In this document: one piece after another, positions 34,354 through 42,757 of the stretch
How positions within the stretch are numbered: position 1 is the first letter of the stretch
How the letters are laid out: every line of letters starts with the position of its first letter
Assembly: GCF_000422485.1 (NCBI RefSeq)
Contig: NZ_KE383852.1
Span: 124,001 to 188,000 of the forward strand
DNA length: 64,000 bases
Direction of reading: 5' to 3'
Source of the DNA: Paenibacillus pasadenensis DSM 19293
GTDB taxonomy: Bacteria; Bacillota; Bacilli; Paenibacillales; Paenibacillaceae
The notes under the pieces: model-generated
The model's database searches: none
What the model was told of the DNA's origin: nothing
The model's input: the letters and a program-made list of their open reading frames with translations, nothing else
Program-made: the position numbers and the translations under genes

Positions 34354-34381
34354 ATCATAGCATGTTTACCAAGCAAGTCAA
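34354..34381 (-). promoter_or_regulatory. Promoter of the ABC transporter operon
   Basis: TTGACT (34376-34381) and TATGAT (34354-34359) are 16 bases apart on the minus strand, and the -10 has a TGC extension. Confidence 0.7.
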
Positions 34382-34558
34382 TCGGAATTTACATCTTTTA
34401 TGTCGAAAAACATCGAATAAAAGAGCTATGAATAATTATAGAACGGGACGGTCGAGATGCAAGCACTTTTTTATGAAGCGGTTTCGATTTTCTAGTCGAT
34501 CATAATAGGAATTATCTATAGGTTTATAGATATATCGCGAATCTCATCTCGCCGTAAA
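34382..34558. other. AT-rich intergenic region upstream of the ABC transporter
   Basis: No gene is seen. The stretch is far AT-richer than its surroundings and holds an inverted repeat ATCTATA-N4-TATAGAT (34514-34531), which could be an operator. No regulator gene is adjacent. Confidence 0.4.
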
Positions 34559-34591
34559 TAGAAGAAGCCGAATGTCGGCTGACATTCGGCT
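34559..34591 (-). terminator. Terminator after spoIVA
   Basis: AGCCGAATGTC pairs perfectly with GACATTCGGCT (34566-34576 with 34581-34591) around a 4-base loop, followed by TCTTCT on the minus strand. The U run is interrupted. Confidence 0.75.
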
Positions 34592-34618
34592 GTTGAAGAT
34601 GCTGCATATTTATGCGAA

Positions 34619-36097
34619 TCAGAGAATAATCGCGATCAACCCGCCCGAGCCCTCGTTGATGATGCGGCCGAGCGTCTCCTGCAGCTTGTAGCGGGCGTTG
34701 TCCGGCATCATGGCGATCTTGCCCTGGATGCCTTCGCGTACGATCGAGTGGAGCGAGCGGCCGAACATGTCGGAATCCCACACCTTGATCGGATCGTTCT
34801 CGAAGTCCTGCATCAGATAGCGCACGAGCTCCTCGCTCTGCTTTTCCGTGCCGATGATCGGCGCGAACTCCGACTCGACGTCGACCCGGATCATGTGGAT
34901 CGACGGCGCGGTCGCCTTCAGCCTCACGCCGAAGCGGGAGCCTTGGCGGATGAGCTCAGGCTCGTCGAGCTGCATCTCGGCCAGCGTCGGAGCGGCGATG
35001 CCGTAGCCCGTCGTCTTAACCATTTCCAGCGCCTCGGCGAACCGGTCGTACTCGCGCTTGGCATGGGTGAAGTCCTGCATGAGCTGGAGCAGATGATCCT
35101 TGCCGCGGATCTCGACGCCTACGACCTCCATCAGGATCTGGTCGTACAGCTCGTCAGGCGCGTACAGGTCGATCTCGGCCACGCCTTGGCCCATGTTCAT
35201 ATCGCTCAATCCGGCGCGCGAGATGAAGTCGTATTCCATGAACTGGGCGACCACGCGGTCCACGTCGCGCAGCCTCCGGATGTCCTGGACCGTATCGCGC
35301 ACCGAGTTCTCGTAGTTGCTGCGGAGCCAGTGGTTCTCGCTGAGCACCATGACCCAGCTCGGCAGGTTGACGTTCACTTCATGCACCGGGAATTCGTAGA
35401 GCACCTCACGCAGGACGGAGGTCACTTCCTCCTCGCCCATGCTGGCCGCGCTCAGCGTCATGACCGGGATGTCGTATTTCGCCTGCAGCTCGCCGCGCAG
35501 CTGGAGCGCCTCGTCGCTTTTCGGCCGCGTCGAGTTGATGATCAGCACGAACGGCTTGCCGACTTCCTTGAGCTCCGCGATGACGCGCTCTTCCGACTCC
35601 ACGTACGAGCTGCGGGGGATCTCGGCGATCGTGCCGTCGGTCGTCACGACGACGCCGAGCGTGGAATGCTCCTGGATGACCTTGCGCGTGCCGATCTCGG
35701 CCGCTTCCTGGAACGGGATCGGCTCCTCGAACCAAGGCGTCGTGATCATGCGCGGGCCGTTCTCGTCCTCGTAGCCTTTGGCGCCGTCCACCGCGTAGCC
35801 GACGCAGTCGACCAGCCGCACGTTCACCTCGAGCCCTTCGGCCACATGGATGCGGACCGCCTGGTTCGGCACGAACTTCGGCTCCGTCGTCATGATCGTC
35901 TTGCCTGCCGCGCTTTGGGGCAGCTCATCCACGGCGCGCACGCGGTCGACCTCGCTCGTGATGTTCGGGAGTACGGTCGTTTCCATGAATCGCTTGATGA
36001 AGGTCGATTTGCCGGTCCGGACCGCGCCGACGACGCCGAGGTAGATGTCCCCGCCGGTCCGTTCGGCGATGTCCTTGAAAATATCCACTTTTTCCAC
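34619..36097 (-). CDS. spoIVA: Stage IV sporulation protein A (spore coat basement-layer ATPase)
   Basis: The start is GTG at 36097, with AGGGG eight bases upstream; 492 residues beginning MEKVDIFKDIAERTGG, the B. subtilis length and start. The Walker A motif is GAVRTGKST near residue 22. The C-terminus GSGGLIAIIL is the conserved membrane-localising end. SpoIVA polymerises on the forespore surface using ATP and anchors the coat. Expected under sigma E; a CATACATT element at 36278-36285 fits a sigma-E -10 but lacks a clear -35. Confidence 0.97.
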   Translation of the reverse strand: MEKVDIFKDIAERTGGDIYLGVVGAVRTGKSTFIKRFMETTVLPNITSEVDRVRAVDELPQSAAGKTIMTTEPKFVPNQAVRIHVAEGLEVNVRLVDCVGYAVDGAKGYEDENGPRMITTPWFEEPIPFQEAAEIGTRKVIQEHSTLGVVVTTDGTIAEIPRSSYVESEERVIAELKEVGKPFVLIINSTRPKSDEALQLRGELQAKYDIPVMTLSAASMGEEEVTSVLREVLYEFPVHEVNVNLPSWVMVLSENHWLRSNYENSVRDTVQDIRRLRDVDRVVAQFMEYDFISRAGLSDMNMGQGVAEIDLYAPDELYDQILMEVVGVEIRGKDHLLQLMQDFTHAKREYDRFAEALEMVKTTGYGIAAPTLAEMQLDEPELIRQGSRFGVRLKATAPSIHMIRVDVESEFAPIIGTEKQSEELVRYLMQDFENDPIKVWDSDMFGRSLHSIVREGIQGKIAMMPDNARYKLQETLGRIINEGSGGLIAIIL

Positions 36098-36277
36098 TTT
36101 CAGATCCCCTCCCAATCGATTATCCGGTTCGTCGCCTTCCACCGGTCAAGAGGGCAGGCAAGCGACGCAACTCGTACATGCTGTGGACTAGTAATAGCAT
36201 ATTGTCCATCCTTCCGGATTATGACGGTTGCGCCAACCAATCTTGCATCCCGATCCGGACCGACCCGACCTTTCAAG

Positions 36278-36285
36278 AATGTATG
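36278..36285 (-). promoter_or_regulatory. Possible sigma-E -10 element upstream of spoIVA
   Basis: CATACATT on the minus strand matches the sigma-E -10 consensus, about 180 bases before the GTG. No good -35 is seen 13-15 bases upstream. The rest of 36100-36300 holds an interrupted dyad TGGAC-N-GTCCA (36184-36208) and no gene. Confidence 0.3.
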
Positions 36286-36304
36286 ATATGCCCCGGCCGA
36301 ATCG

Positions 36305-36356
36305 AAAAGAACCTCTCTCCTGCAGGATGCCCGGGCATCCTGCAAGAGAGAGGTTC
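36305..36356 (-). terminator. Unusually long perfect terminator after the YphF-like gene
   Basis: 48 bases (36309-36356) form a palindrome with 24-base arms and a CCCGGG centre; the single plus-strand mismatch becomes a G-U pair in the minus-strand RNA. TTTT follows (36305-36308). It ends the gene at 36364. Confidence 0.85.
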
Positions 36357-36363
36357 AAAGAGG

Positions 36364-37131
36364 TCAGGACGGGTCCGGCTGCGGAACCGGCTCCTGATCG
36401 ATCAGATGATAGACCGGCGATTTGACCGGCACGAAGTCGGTGTCCTCCGCCAGCAGCGAGCGCAGGTCGACATCGGGCCCGATCGATTTAAGTCCGCGCT
36501 TTTGAGCCGCACGCATCAGATCGGGTCCGTAATCGGCGTAGACCTTGCCCCGCTCGTCCGCCATGAGCGACAGCGCGCCGCCGGAATAGACGCTCCGCAG
36601 CTTCGGCTCCTTGAGGCCGAGCTTGCCGTAGTCGATCCGGTAGAAGCCTGGATAAAGGCTTTCTCCGAGCGGAACGGCTCCTCCTCCGCGGACGAGACGG
36701 GCGATCTCCGCCTGCATGTCGTTCACCGCCTGGAACACAGGCAGCGGCATCAGCTTGACGGTCGGATCGGTCTCCTCGTTCTGGATGAGGAAGTAGTAGC
36801 TTCCGCCTTTTTCGAACGAGGCGGCCGGCAGCTCCGACAGATAGCGGCTGCGCTGCAGCTTGCCGAAATCGACGGCGAACTTCTCGTAAGCCGGCGTCTC
36901 CGCCGTTGCGTTTTTGAGCGGAAGCAGTCCCGTTTCCTGTTGATACAGGTCGACGACCGCCTGCACGCCGGCGACGGCGTCCTTGGCCGGCAGCTGGTTC
37001 TGGCCGAGCTGCTCCCGAGGATAGAGGCAGCCCGACAGCAGCGTCGCCATGCTTGCGATCGCCGCCGCCGCCAGCAGCCGCCTGCCTGCAGCCTCGATCC
37101 GCGCGGCGCTTGCCGCAGTTGCTTTGTTCAT
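36364..37131 (-). CDS. yphF: YphF-like sporulation-region lipoprotein
   Basis: ATG at 37131 overlaps the ferredoxin stop as ATGA and has AGGAGG upstream; 255 residues. The signal peptide ends with lipobox LLSGC (Cys near 35). The rest is a soluble extracytoplasmic domain with no catalytic motif that I recognise. Position just before spoIVA matches B. subtilis yphF, a putative lipoprotein; similarity is by layout and place, so the symbol is tentative. Confidence 0.75.
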   Translation of the reverse strand: MNKATAASAARIEAAGRRLLAAAAIASMATLLSGCLYPREQLGQNQLPAKDAVAGVQAVVDLYQQETGLLPLKNATAETPAYEKFAVDFGKLQRSRYLSELPAASFEKGGSYYFLIQNEETDPTVKLMPLPVFQAVNDMQAEIARLVRGGGAVPLGESLYPGFYRIDYGKLGLKEPKLRSVYSGGALSLMADERGKVYADYGPDLMRAAQKRGLKSIGPDVDLRSLLAEDTDFVPVKSPVYHLIDQEPVPQPDPS

Positions 37132-37514
37132 TGGGGTTCCTCCTGATCCTTCATGCGAAAAGAACGCAGCCAGCTGTCGTCGTCCTCTTCGGCTTGACGC
37201 TCGAGCTGACGGCGCACCGCCGCCTTGAGCGGGTCTTCCGGCAGCACGGCGTGGCAATCGCCGACCGCTCGGCATTGGCAGCCGAGCCGCGTCTCTCCGC
37301 CCTCGCCGAGCTTATGCCGCTCCTGCGGCGTCGGCCGGGACAATCCGGCCTCGCCGTGCTCCGGATGCACGCCGAGCTTGCACATGAGGCAAGCGGCCTT
37401 ACCGCCGCAGCGGACCGCGATCGGCCGTCCCGCGAGCCGGGCCGCTTCCAGCAGCGTCGTGCCCGGGCGCACCCGCACCGATCTGCCCTCAGGCCAAAAC
37501 GTGACTTGGACCAC
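37128..37514 (-). CDS. [2Fe-2S] ferredoxin-type protein
   Basis: GTG at 37514, eleven bases after AAAGGAG, gives 128 residues. The plant-type ferredoxin cluster motif is visible as C-G-G-K-A-A-C-L-M-C near residue 36 with a fourth Cys in LGCQC near 79. The C-terminal 45 residues are charged (QAEEDDDSWLRSFRMKDQEEPQ) and beyond the usual domain. It follows a second ferredoxin by 16 bases. Electron partner unknown. Confidence 0.85.
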   Translation of the reverse strand: MVQVTFWPEGRSVRVRPGTTLLEAARLAGRPIAVRCGGKAACLMCKLGVHPEHGEAGLSRPTPQERHKLGEGGETRLGCQCRAVGDCHAVLPEDPLKAAVRRQLERQAEEDDDSWLRSFRMKDQEEPQ

Positions 37515-37530
37515 GCTTCCCGACTCTCCT

Positions 37531-37827
37531 TTAGAAATAAGGCTTGTGGCGCACTTCAATGACCGCTTCGTCGGAGCGGACGACCGCTTGACAGGAAAGG
37601 CGGTAGCCCTGATCAAATTCCTCCGGCTCCAGCCTGTCCCACTCGGCGTCGGTGACCGGCTCGAGCTGATCCATGCCGTCCACAATCAGGCAGCGGCAGC
37701 GCGCGCAGGTGCCTCTCCGGCAGGAGGAGCCCCACTCCGCCTTCGCCTTCAATGCGAGCTCGAGCAGCGTCGCGCCCTTGACCGCCGGCGTCTCCGTCAG
37801 TCGGGTGCGCCCTTGCAGCTTGATCAC
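37531..37827 (-). CDS. [2Fe-2S] ferredoxin
   Basis: GTG at 37827 with GGAGG nine bases upstream; 98 residues. The cluster ligands are in CRRGTCARCRC near residue 36 and a final Cys in YRLSCQAVV near 79, the classic beta-grasp ferredoxin pattern C-x4-C-x2-C-x(n)-C. It lies with the preceding ferredoxin in a spot where B. subtilis has yphE directly followed by yphF. Confidence 0.9.
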   Translation of the reverse strand: MIKLQGRTRLTETPAVKGATLLELALKAKAEWGSSCRRGTCARCRCLIVDGMDQLEPVTDAEWDRLEPEEFDQGYRLSCQAVVRSDEAVIEVRHKPYF

Positions 37828-37845
37828 CTCGAATCGCCTCCCTGT

Positions 37846-38028
37846 CTACGCAATGATGGAAAATACGCCCAGCAAAAAGCCGATGACGAGCAGCACGAAA
37901 GCGATCAGCGAGAGCGCTCCACGCAGGATGCCTCGCGTCTTCGCGCGGGCGAACGTAATCATCAGAGCCGAAATGACCATCATCCCGATTCCGATCAGAG
38001 AGATCCACATGACTGTCATCGGATCCAT
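37846..38028 (-). CDS. yphE: DUF2768 small membrane protein YphE
   Basis: The ATG at 38028 gives 60 residues with two hydrophobic helices (MTVMWISLIGIGMMVISALMI and SLIAFVLLVIGFLLGVF) joined by a basic loop (FARAKTRGILRG), the YphE/DUF2768 layout. GGGAG lies ten bases before the ATG. Function unknown; place near gpsA and spoIVA as in B. subtilis. Confidence 0.78.
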   Translation of the reverse strand: MDPMTVMWISLIGIGMMVISALMITFARAKTRGILRGALSLIAFVLLVIGFLLGVFSIIA

Positions 38029-38162
38029 CTTCCGACACTCCCATCCCTGTTCCGACGGAGCTCGGCGGCCACGCAAAGCTTGTCCGGCAACGGCCGCGCG
38101 AAAGGCCGGCACTGCCGCGGCCGCGGCGGTACCGGCCCCAATTCTCTCCGTACGGAATACCT

Positions 38163-38438
38163 TTATTTTTTGATCATCATCTTCATCAGCGTCTCCAGGT
38201 TCCCCATGCTCATGCCGCTGCTCTTGACCGCCTTGACGATATCGTTCATCGTCTGCTCGGATACCGGAACTTTGGCCATGCTGGCGACCTGCTTCACCAG
38301 CTTGCGGAGCTCTTCCTCGCTCTGCATCGTATCCGGCGTGACGCCGCTGGCAAGCTTCTTGACCTGATTTTCGGTAATGTTCTTGCCCGTCTTTTTGTTG
38401 ACCGCGCTCAGGATGTCCTTCGGCGAGTTCTTGCCCAT
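38163..38438 (-). CDS. Stage VI sporulation protein F
   Basis: The ATG at 38438 gives 91 residues, MGKNSPKDILSAVNKKTGKNITENQVKKLASGV..., highly Lys-rich with the SpoVIF-like repeat of short helices and an M-S-M-G-N-L-E-T-L-M end. Such proteins are made late in the mother cell and needed for coat assembly in B. subtilis. The family match is from memory of the pattern. Confidence 0.75.
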   Translation of the reverse strand: MGKNSPKDILSAVNKKTGKNITENQVKKLASGVTPDTMQSEEELRKLVKQVASMAKVPVSEQTMNDIVKAVKSSGMSMGNLETLMKMMIKK

Positions 38439-38575
38439 CGTGTCGCCCTCCCCAGGAATGATGGGGCTATAGACGCCGGGTGGATCCGGCGGCATAACCG
38501 CTCTGCCATCATCCTATGAGCGCAGGCGCCGGGAGGTGCGGGCGAGCTGCCCGGAAGGACAGACGCCCGGCCGGG

Positions 38576-39604
38576 CTAGAGCTCGCCGGTGCGGTCGCGC
38601 AGCATCAGGCTCTCTACCGCCTCGCGCGGAGCCTTGTTCTGGAACAGCACCTCATACAGCTGGTCGGTGATCGGCATCTCGACGCCGTAGCGGGCGGCGA
38701 GCGAGCGAGCCGATCTCGTCGTGCGCACGCCTTCGACGACCATGCCGACCTTAGCGAGCACCTCGTCCAGCGACAGCCCGCTTGCGAGCAGCGAGCCGGC
38801 GCGCCAGTTGCGGCTATGCGGACTCGTGCAGGTCGCGACGAGATCGCCGACGCCGGCGAGGCCGGCGAACGTCATCATGTTCGCCCCCATCGCTTGGCCG
38901 AGCCGGCCGATCTCCGCGAGTCCGCGCGTGAGCAGCGCGGCCTTGGCGTTGTCGCCGAAGCCGAGGCCGTCGGACAGTCCCGCTCCGAGCGCGATGATGT
39001 TCTTGATCGCGCCGGCGACCTCGACGCCGATCACGTCCCGGTTCGTATAAACGCGGAAGCAGGAGTTGATGAAGGCGTCCTGAGCCTGCTCGGCATAGCC
39101 TTCGGCCTCCGAGGCGACGACGACGGTCGTCGGCAGCTGCTTCACCACTTCTTCCGCATGGCTCGGTCCCGACAGCACGACGATCGTCTCCAGCGGGCGT
39201 CCAAGCTCCTCCGCCAGCACATGCGACATGCGCTCCAGCGAGTCGATCTCGAAGCCTTTGGCCGCGTGGACAATGACCGCATCCGGATCGAGCAGGGGAG
39301 CGGCCGCCGAGGCGACCTGGCGCATCGCCGAGCTCGGAGCCGCGAACAGCACGAGCCGAGCGTCCTTCAGCGCCTCCGCCATGTCGGTCGTCGCCGTCAG
39401 ATTGTCCGGCAGCGCCGCTCCGGGCAAGTATTTCGTGTTGGCGTGCGAGTCCCGGATTTCTGCGGCCTGCGAGGCGCTCCGGGTCCACATGACGACTTCA
39501 TGGCCGTTCGCCGCCAGGACGGCGGCCAGGGCCGTGCCCCAGCTGCCGGCGACGAGCACGGCCGCTTTTTTGAGCTCGCGAGGCGAGCCGTCCGTTTGCT
39601 TCAT
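38576..39604 (-). CDS. gpsA: Glycerol-3-phosphate dehydrogenase [NAD(P)+] GpsA
   Basis: The ATG at 39604 gives 342 residues. GpsA reduces dihydroxyacetone phosphate to glycerol-3-phosphate for phospholipids. The nucleotide loop reads V-A-G-S-W-G-T-A-L-A near residue 18, so the first Gly of the usual G-A-G-S-W-G is Val. The catalytic Lys lies in VAGAIKNIIALGAG near 200, and FAGLAGVGDLVATC follows. It lies 10 bases after plsY; both start phospholipid synthesis. Confidence 0.95.
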   Translation of the reverse strand: MKQTDGSPRELKKAAVLVAGSWGTALAAVLAANGHEVVMWTRSASQAAEIRDSHANTKYLPGAALPDNLTATTDMAEALKDARLVLFAAPSSAMRQVASAAAPLLDPDAVIVHAAKGFEIDSLERMSHVLAEELGRPLETIVVLSGPSHAEEVVKQLPTTVVVASEAEGYAEQAQDAFINSCFRVYTNRDVIGVEVAGAIKNIIALGAGLSDGLGFGDNAKAALLTRGLAEIGRLGQAMGANMMTFAGLAGVGDLVATCTSPHSRNWRAGSLLASGLSLDEVLAKVGMVVEGVRTTRSARSLAARYGVEMPITDQLYEVLFQNKAPREAVESLMLRDRTGEL

Positions 39605-39614
39605 AGCGGCCCCC

Positions 39615-40220
39615 TCATGGCTTTTTTGCGCCAAGCTTGTTCTCCGTGCCCTTGTACAGCTTGACGAGGTTGCTCCGATGCCGGACAAACGCGAACACGC
39701 ACAGCACGGCCGATGTCCAGAAGATCGGTCCGATGCCGATCAGAAGAAAGATGGATAATGGCGTCAGCAGGGCGAAAACGAGCGAGCCCAGCGAGACATA
39801 GCGCGTGATGGCGACGAGCAGGATCGCGATGATGCCGGCATACAGCGAAGGTATGAAAGCAAGCGAGACCATCGCGCCGATCATCGTCGCGATGCCCTTG
39901 CCTCCTCGGAAGCGGAAGAAGATCGGCCAGTTGTGCCCGGCGATGACGGCAAGCCCGCAGACGGCGGGCAGCCAGTCGACGTCCGGAGCGGCCAAGCGGC
40001 CGATCCATACCGCGGCGACGCCCTTGAGGATGTCAAGGACGAACACCGCGATGCCGGGACCTTTGCCGAGCACGCGCAGCGTGTTCGTCGCCCCGGCGTT
40101 GCCGCTGCCGTGATGGCGGATGTCGATGCCCTTGAAGTAGCGGGCGATCAGAATGCTGAACGAGACGGAGCCTAGCGCGTAGCTGGCTGCAATCGCAAGG
40201 ATGGTTGTCAGCAAGGCCAT
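39615..40220 (-). CDS. plsY: Acyl-phosphate:glycerol-3-phosphate acyltransferase PlsY
   Basis: The 201-residue membrane enzyme has five helices and the PlsY motifs GSVSFSILIARYFKGIDIRHHGSGNAGATN (residues 17-47) and FRGGKGIATM near 110. It acylates the glycerol-3-phosphate made by GpsA. In B. subtilis plsY is elsewhere; here it sits between der and gpsA, six bases after der. Confidence 0.96.
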   Translation of the reverse strand: MALLTTILAIAASYALGSVSFSILIARYFKGIDIRHHGSGNAGATNTLRVLGKGPGIAVFVLDILKGVAAVWIGRLAAPDVDWLPAVCGLAVIAGHNWPIFFRFRGGKGIATMIGAMVSLAFIPSLYAGIIAILLVAITRYVSLGSLVFALLTPLSIFLLIGIGPIFWTSAVLCVFAFVRHRSNLVKLYKGTENKLGAKKP

Positions 40221-40226
40221 TCTCTC

Positions 40227-41549
40227 CTAATCCTCGTCCGACTTCCGGCGGGTGAACAAGCGGACCGGAGTGCCTTCGAAATTGAACGCGGCGCGGATCT
40301 TGTTTTCCAGATATCGCTCATAGGAGAAATGCATGATCTCCGGCGCGTTGACGAAGATGACGATCGTCGGCGGCCGCACTGCGACCTGGGTGACGTAGTT
40401 GATCCGCAGGCGGCGCCCCTTGTCGGTCGGCGGCGGATTGATCGCGACGGCATCGGAGATGACGTCGTTGAGCAGATGCGTCTGGATGCGCAGCGCATGC
40501 TGCTCCGAGACGTGGTTGATGACCGGCAGCAGCTTGTGCAGCCGCGACTTGGTCAAGGCGGACAGGAAGACGATCGGCGCGTATGTCATGAACAGGAAGT
40601 GGTCGCGGATGTTCTGGGAGAACAACTGCATCGTCTTGTCGTCCTTGTCCACCGCGTCCCACTTGTTCACGACGAAGACCGACGCCTTGCCGGCTTCGTG
40701 GGCATAACCCGCGATATGCTTGTCCTGCTCGATGATGCCTTCCTCGGCATTGATCAGGATAAGCACGACGTCCGCGCGCTCGATCGCCTTCAGCGACCGC
40801 ATGACGCTGTACTTCTCGGTCGATTCGTACACCTTGCCGCGCTTGCGCATGCCGGCCGTGTCAATGAGCACGTAGCGCTGTCCGTCCTTTTCGAACGGAG
40901 TGTCGATCGCGTCGCGCGTCGTGCCCGCGACATCGCTTACAATGACGCGTTCCTCGCCGAGCAGCGCGTTGACGAGCGACGATTTGCCGACGTTCGGGCG
41001 TCCGATGAGGGCCACCTTGATGACATCCTCGTCATACCCGTCTTCCTCGAGCTCCGGCAGCTTGGACACCGCTTCGTCGAGCAGGTCGCCGATGCCGGTG
41101 CCGTGCGAGCCGGAGATCGCGATCGGACTGCCGAATCCGAGGCCGAAAAACTCATAGATATCTTCCATTCGGCCATGGTTGTCGACCTTGTTGACCGCGA
41201 CGACGACCGGCTTGCGGGAGCGGAACAGCATCTGCGCCACTTCCTCGTCGGCCAGCGTCAGTCCGGTCTTGGCGTCCACCATGAAGATGATGACGTCCGC
41301 TTCCTCGACCGCGAGCTCCGCCTGCATGCGGACGGATTTCATGATCTCGTCTTCGCCGTCCAATTCAATTCCGCCAGTATCGACGATACTGAAGGATTTT
41401 CCATTCCATTCACCGGTTCCATAGATCCGGTCACGCGTGACGCCGGGCTTGTCCTCCACGATCGCCAGGCGGTCGCCTATGACCCGGTTGAAGATCGTGG
41501 ATTTTCCCACATTCGGCCTGCCCACGATAGCTATTACGGGTCTTGCCAT
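40227..41549 (-). CDS. der: Ribosome-associated GTPase Der (EngA)
   Basis: The ATG at 41549 gives 440 residues with two consecutive G domains, each with its own G1 (GRPNVGKST near residue 10; GRPNVGKSS near 183), G3 (DTGG; DTAG) and G4 (NKVD; NKWD), then a C-terminal KH-like domain with [23 protein letters not shown]. Der helps assemble the 50S subunit. Confidence 0.97.
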   Translation of the reverse strand: MARPVIAIVGRPNVGKSTIFNRVIGDRLAIVEDKPGVTRDRIYGTGEWNGKSFSIVDTGGIELDGEDEIMKSVRMQAELAVEEADVIIFMVDAKTGLTLADEEVAQMLFRSRKPVVVAVNKVDNHGRMEDIYEFFGLGFGSPIAISGSHGTGIGDLLDEAVSKLPELEEDGYDEDVIKVALIGRPNVGKSSLVNALLGEERVIVSDVAGTTRDAIDTPFEKDGQRYVLIDTAGMRKRGKVYESTEKYSVMRSLKAIERADVVLILINAEEGIIEQDKHIAGYAHEAGKASVFVVNKWDAVDKDDKTMQLFSQNIRDHFLFMTYAPIVFLSALTKSRLHKLLPVINHVSEQHALRIQTHLLNDVISDAVAINPPPTDKGRRLRINYVTQVAVRPPTIVIFVNAPEIMHFSYERYLENKIRAAFNFEGTPVRLFTRRKSDED

Positions 41550-41649
41550 AACATACACCCTCTCAAAAATTCTCACGCCTTCCATCATAGCAAAAAACAG
41601 CTGAGTTGGCTAACTTTTCAGGCTCCTCGCCGCAAGACGAAAGACCGGA

Positions 41650-41835
41650 TCAGCCTTTATGGTCGACGAGGATGTAGCTTCCATTCTTGAGGTCATGAGC
41701 GTTCGCATCGAGAATCTTCTCCAGCAGAAACGCCGTCTGCTCCGCTTTTTCCGGCTCGTTTTCAATGAATACGGGCGCGCCTCCGCCGAGCGTCGCGTCC
41801 GCTTTCGAGCTGACGACCGCCACGATTCTAGCCAT
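41650..41835 (-). CDS. Small partner of the YIEGIA protein (capping-complex-type subunit)
   Basis: 61 residues, MARIVAVVSSKADATLGGGAP..., compact alpha/beta protein. It overlaps the end of the YIEGIA-motif gene by eight bases, so translation is coupled. Small proteins with this start are found next to YIEGIA proteins in spore formers. I know no biochemical function. Confidence 0.75.
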   Translation of the reverse strand: MARIVAVVSSKADATLGGGAPVFIENEPEKAEQTAFLLEKILDANAHDLKNGSYILVDHKG

Positions 41836-42754
41836 TGTCCTTCGCCTCCTGGTTGACGCCGGCCTTGGAAGGCATGCGCACCGCCGTCTCCAGCAGCGGC
41901 ACCCTTCCCGCGATTTCAAGCGCCTTCGATTCGTCCTTCTCATGCGGCAGGATGAACACGCCGAGCCGGCCGGAGTCCATGTCCAGCTTGGCCATCGGCA
42001 GCAGCGCCGGCTCGCCCGTATCGCGATGCACGCCGAGAATCGTCGACAGATCGTAGAGGATCGCCTGCCGCTGGCCGATGTTGGACAGCGTGACCCGTCC
42101 ATTGGCATTGCGCGGAGCCAGCACGAGGCCGAGCCCGCGCTCGCGGATGATCTGCTGGTCGCTCTCCAGGCCGACGTTCATGATGTAGATGTCGTCCACA
42201 TACAGATCCGGTCCGTCCATCCGCAGCTCGCCGGCCTGCACGTCCGCGATATGGGACACCGACTTGCCGGAGCGCAGCTTCCATACCGCCGCGAGCGCAA
42301 GCAGCCCGCCCAGAAGGCCTGCCCAGACGTTGATCGCTACCGAGCCTAAGCTTGCCGTCATCGCCGCCAGGATGACGAGATAGTTTCTTCCCTCGAATAC
42401 CATCGCTATGCCTTCGATATAGGATGTGCCGCGTGAAACGAGCTCCATCGAATCCATCTTCGACAGCGTCTCCCGCTCCATGTTGCGGACGTCGCGGAAC
42501 TGCTGGGCGGCTACGGTCAGGAACGTGATCGCCGTCAGGTTTTTCTGGTACAGCGCCGGCACCGCGACCGCTCCGAGCGCGGACGCGATGAAGCCGAGCG
42601 ACAGATGGATGATCTGGCCATGCGGGAACGTCGGGTACTGGCGATAGTCGGAGCGCAGCAGCAGCAGCCGGGCAATGACGCCGAAGCCGATGCCGATCAG
42701 CACGGAGGCGACCATCTGGTTCGCTTCAAAATAGTCCTGGATCTGGCGAAGCAT
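41828..42754 (-). CDS. YIEGIA-family membrane protein (YphB-like)
   Basis: The 308-residue protein has four or five helices in the N-terminal 150 residues, with the signature YIEGIA near residue 112, and a C-terminal cytosolic domain (HIADVQAGELRMDGPDLYVDDIYIMNVG). Members occur in endospore formers at this locus; function not established to my knowledge. It is followed by its small partner and preceded by the yphA-like gene. Confidence 0.82.
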   Translation of the reverse strand: MLRQIQDYFEANQMVASVLIGIGFGVIARLLLLRSDYRQYPTFPHGQIIHLSLGFIASALGAVAVPALYQKNLTAITFLTVAAQQFRDVRNMERETLSKMDSMELVSRGTSYIEGIAMVFEGRNYLVILAAMTASLGSVAINVWAGLLGGLLALAAVWKLRSGKSVSHIADVQAGELRMDGPDLYVDDIYIMNVGLESDQQIIRERGLGLVLAPRNANGRVTLSNIGQRQAILYDLSTILGVHRDTGEPALLPMAKLDMDSGRLGVFILPHEKDESKALEIAGRVPLLETAVRMPSKAGVNQEAKDNG

Positions 42755-42757
42755 CGG

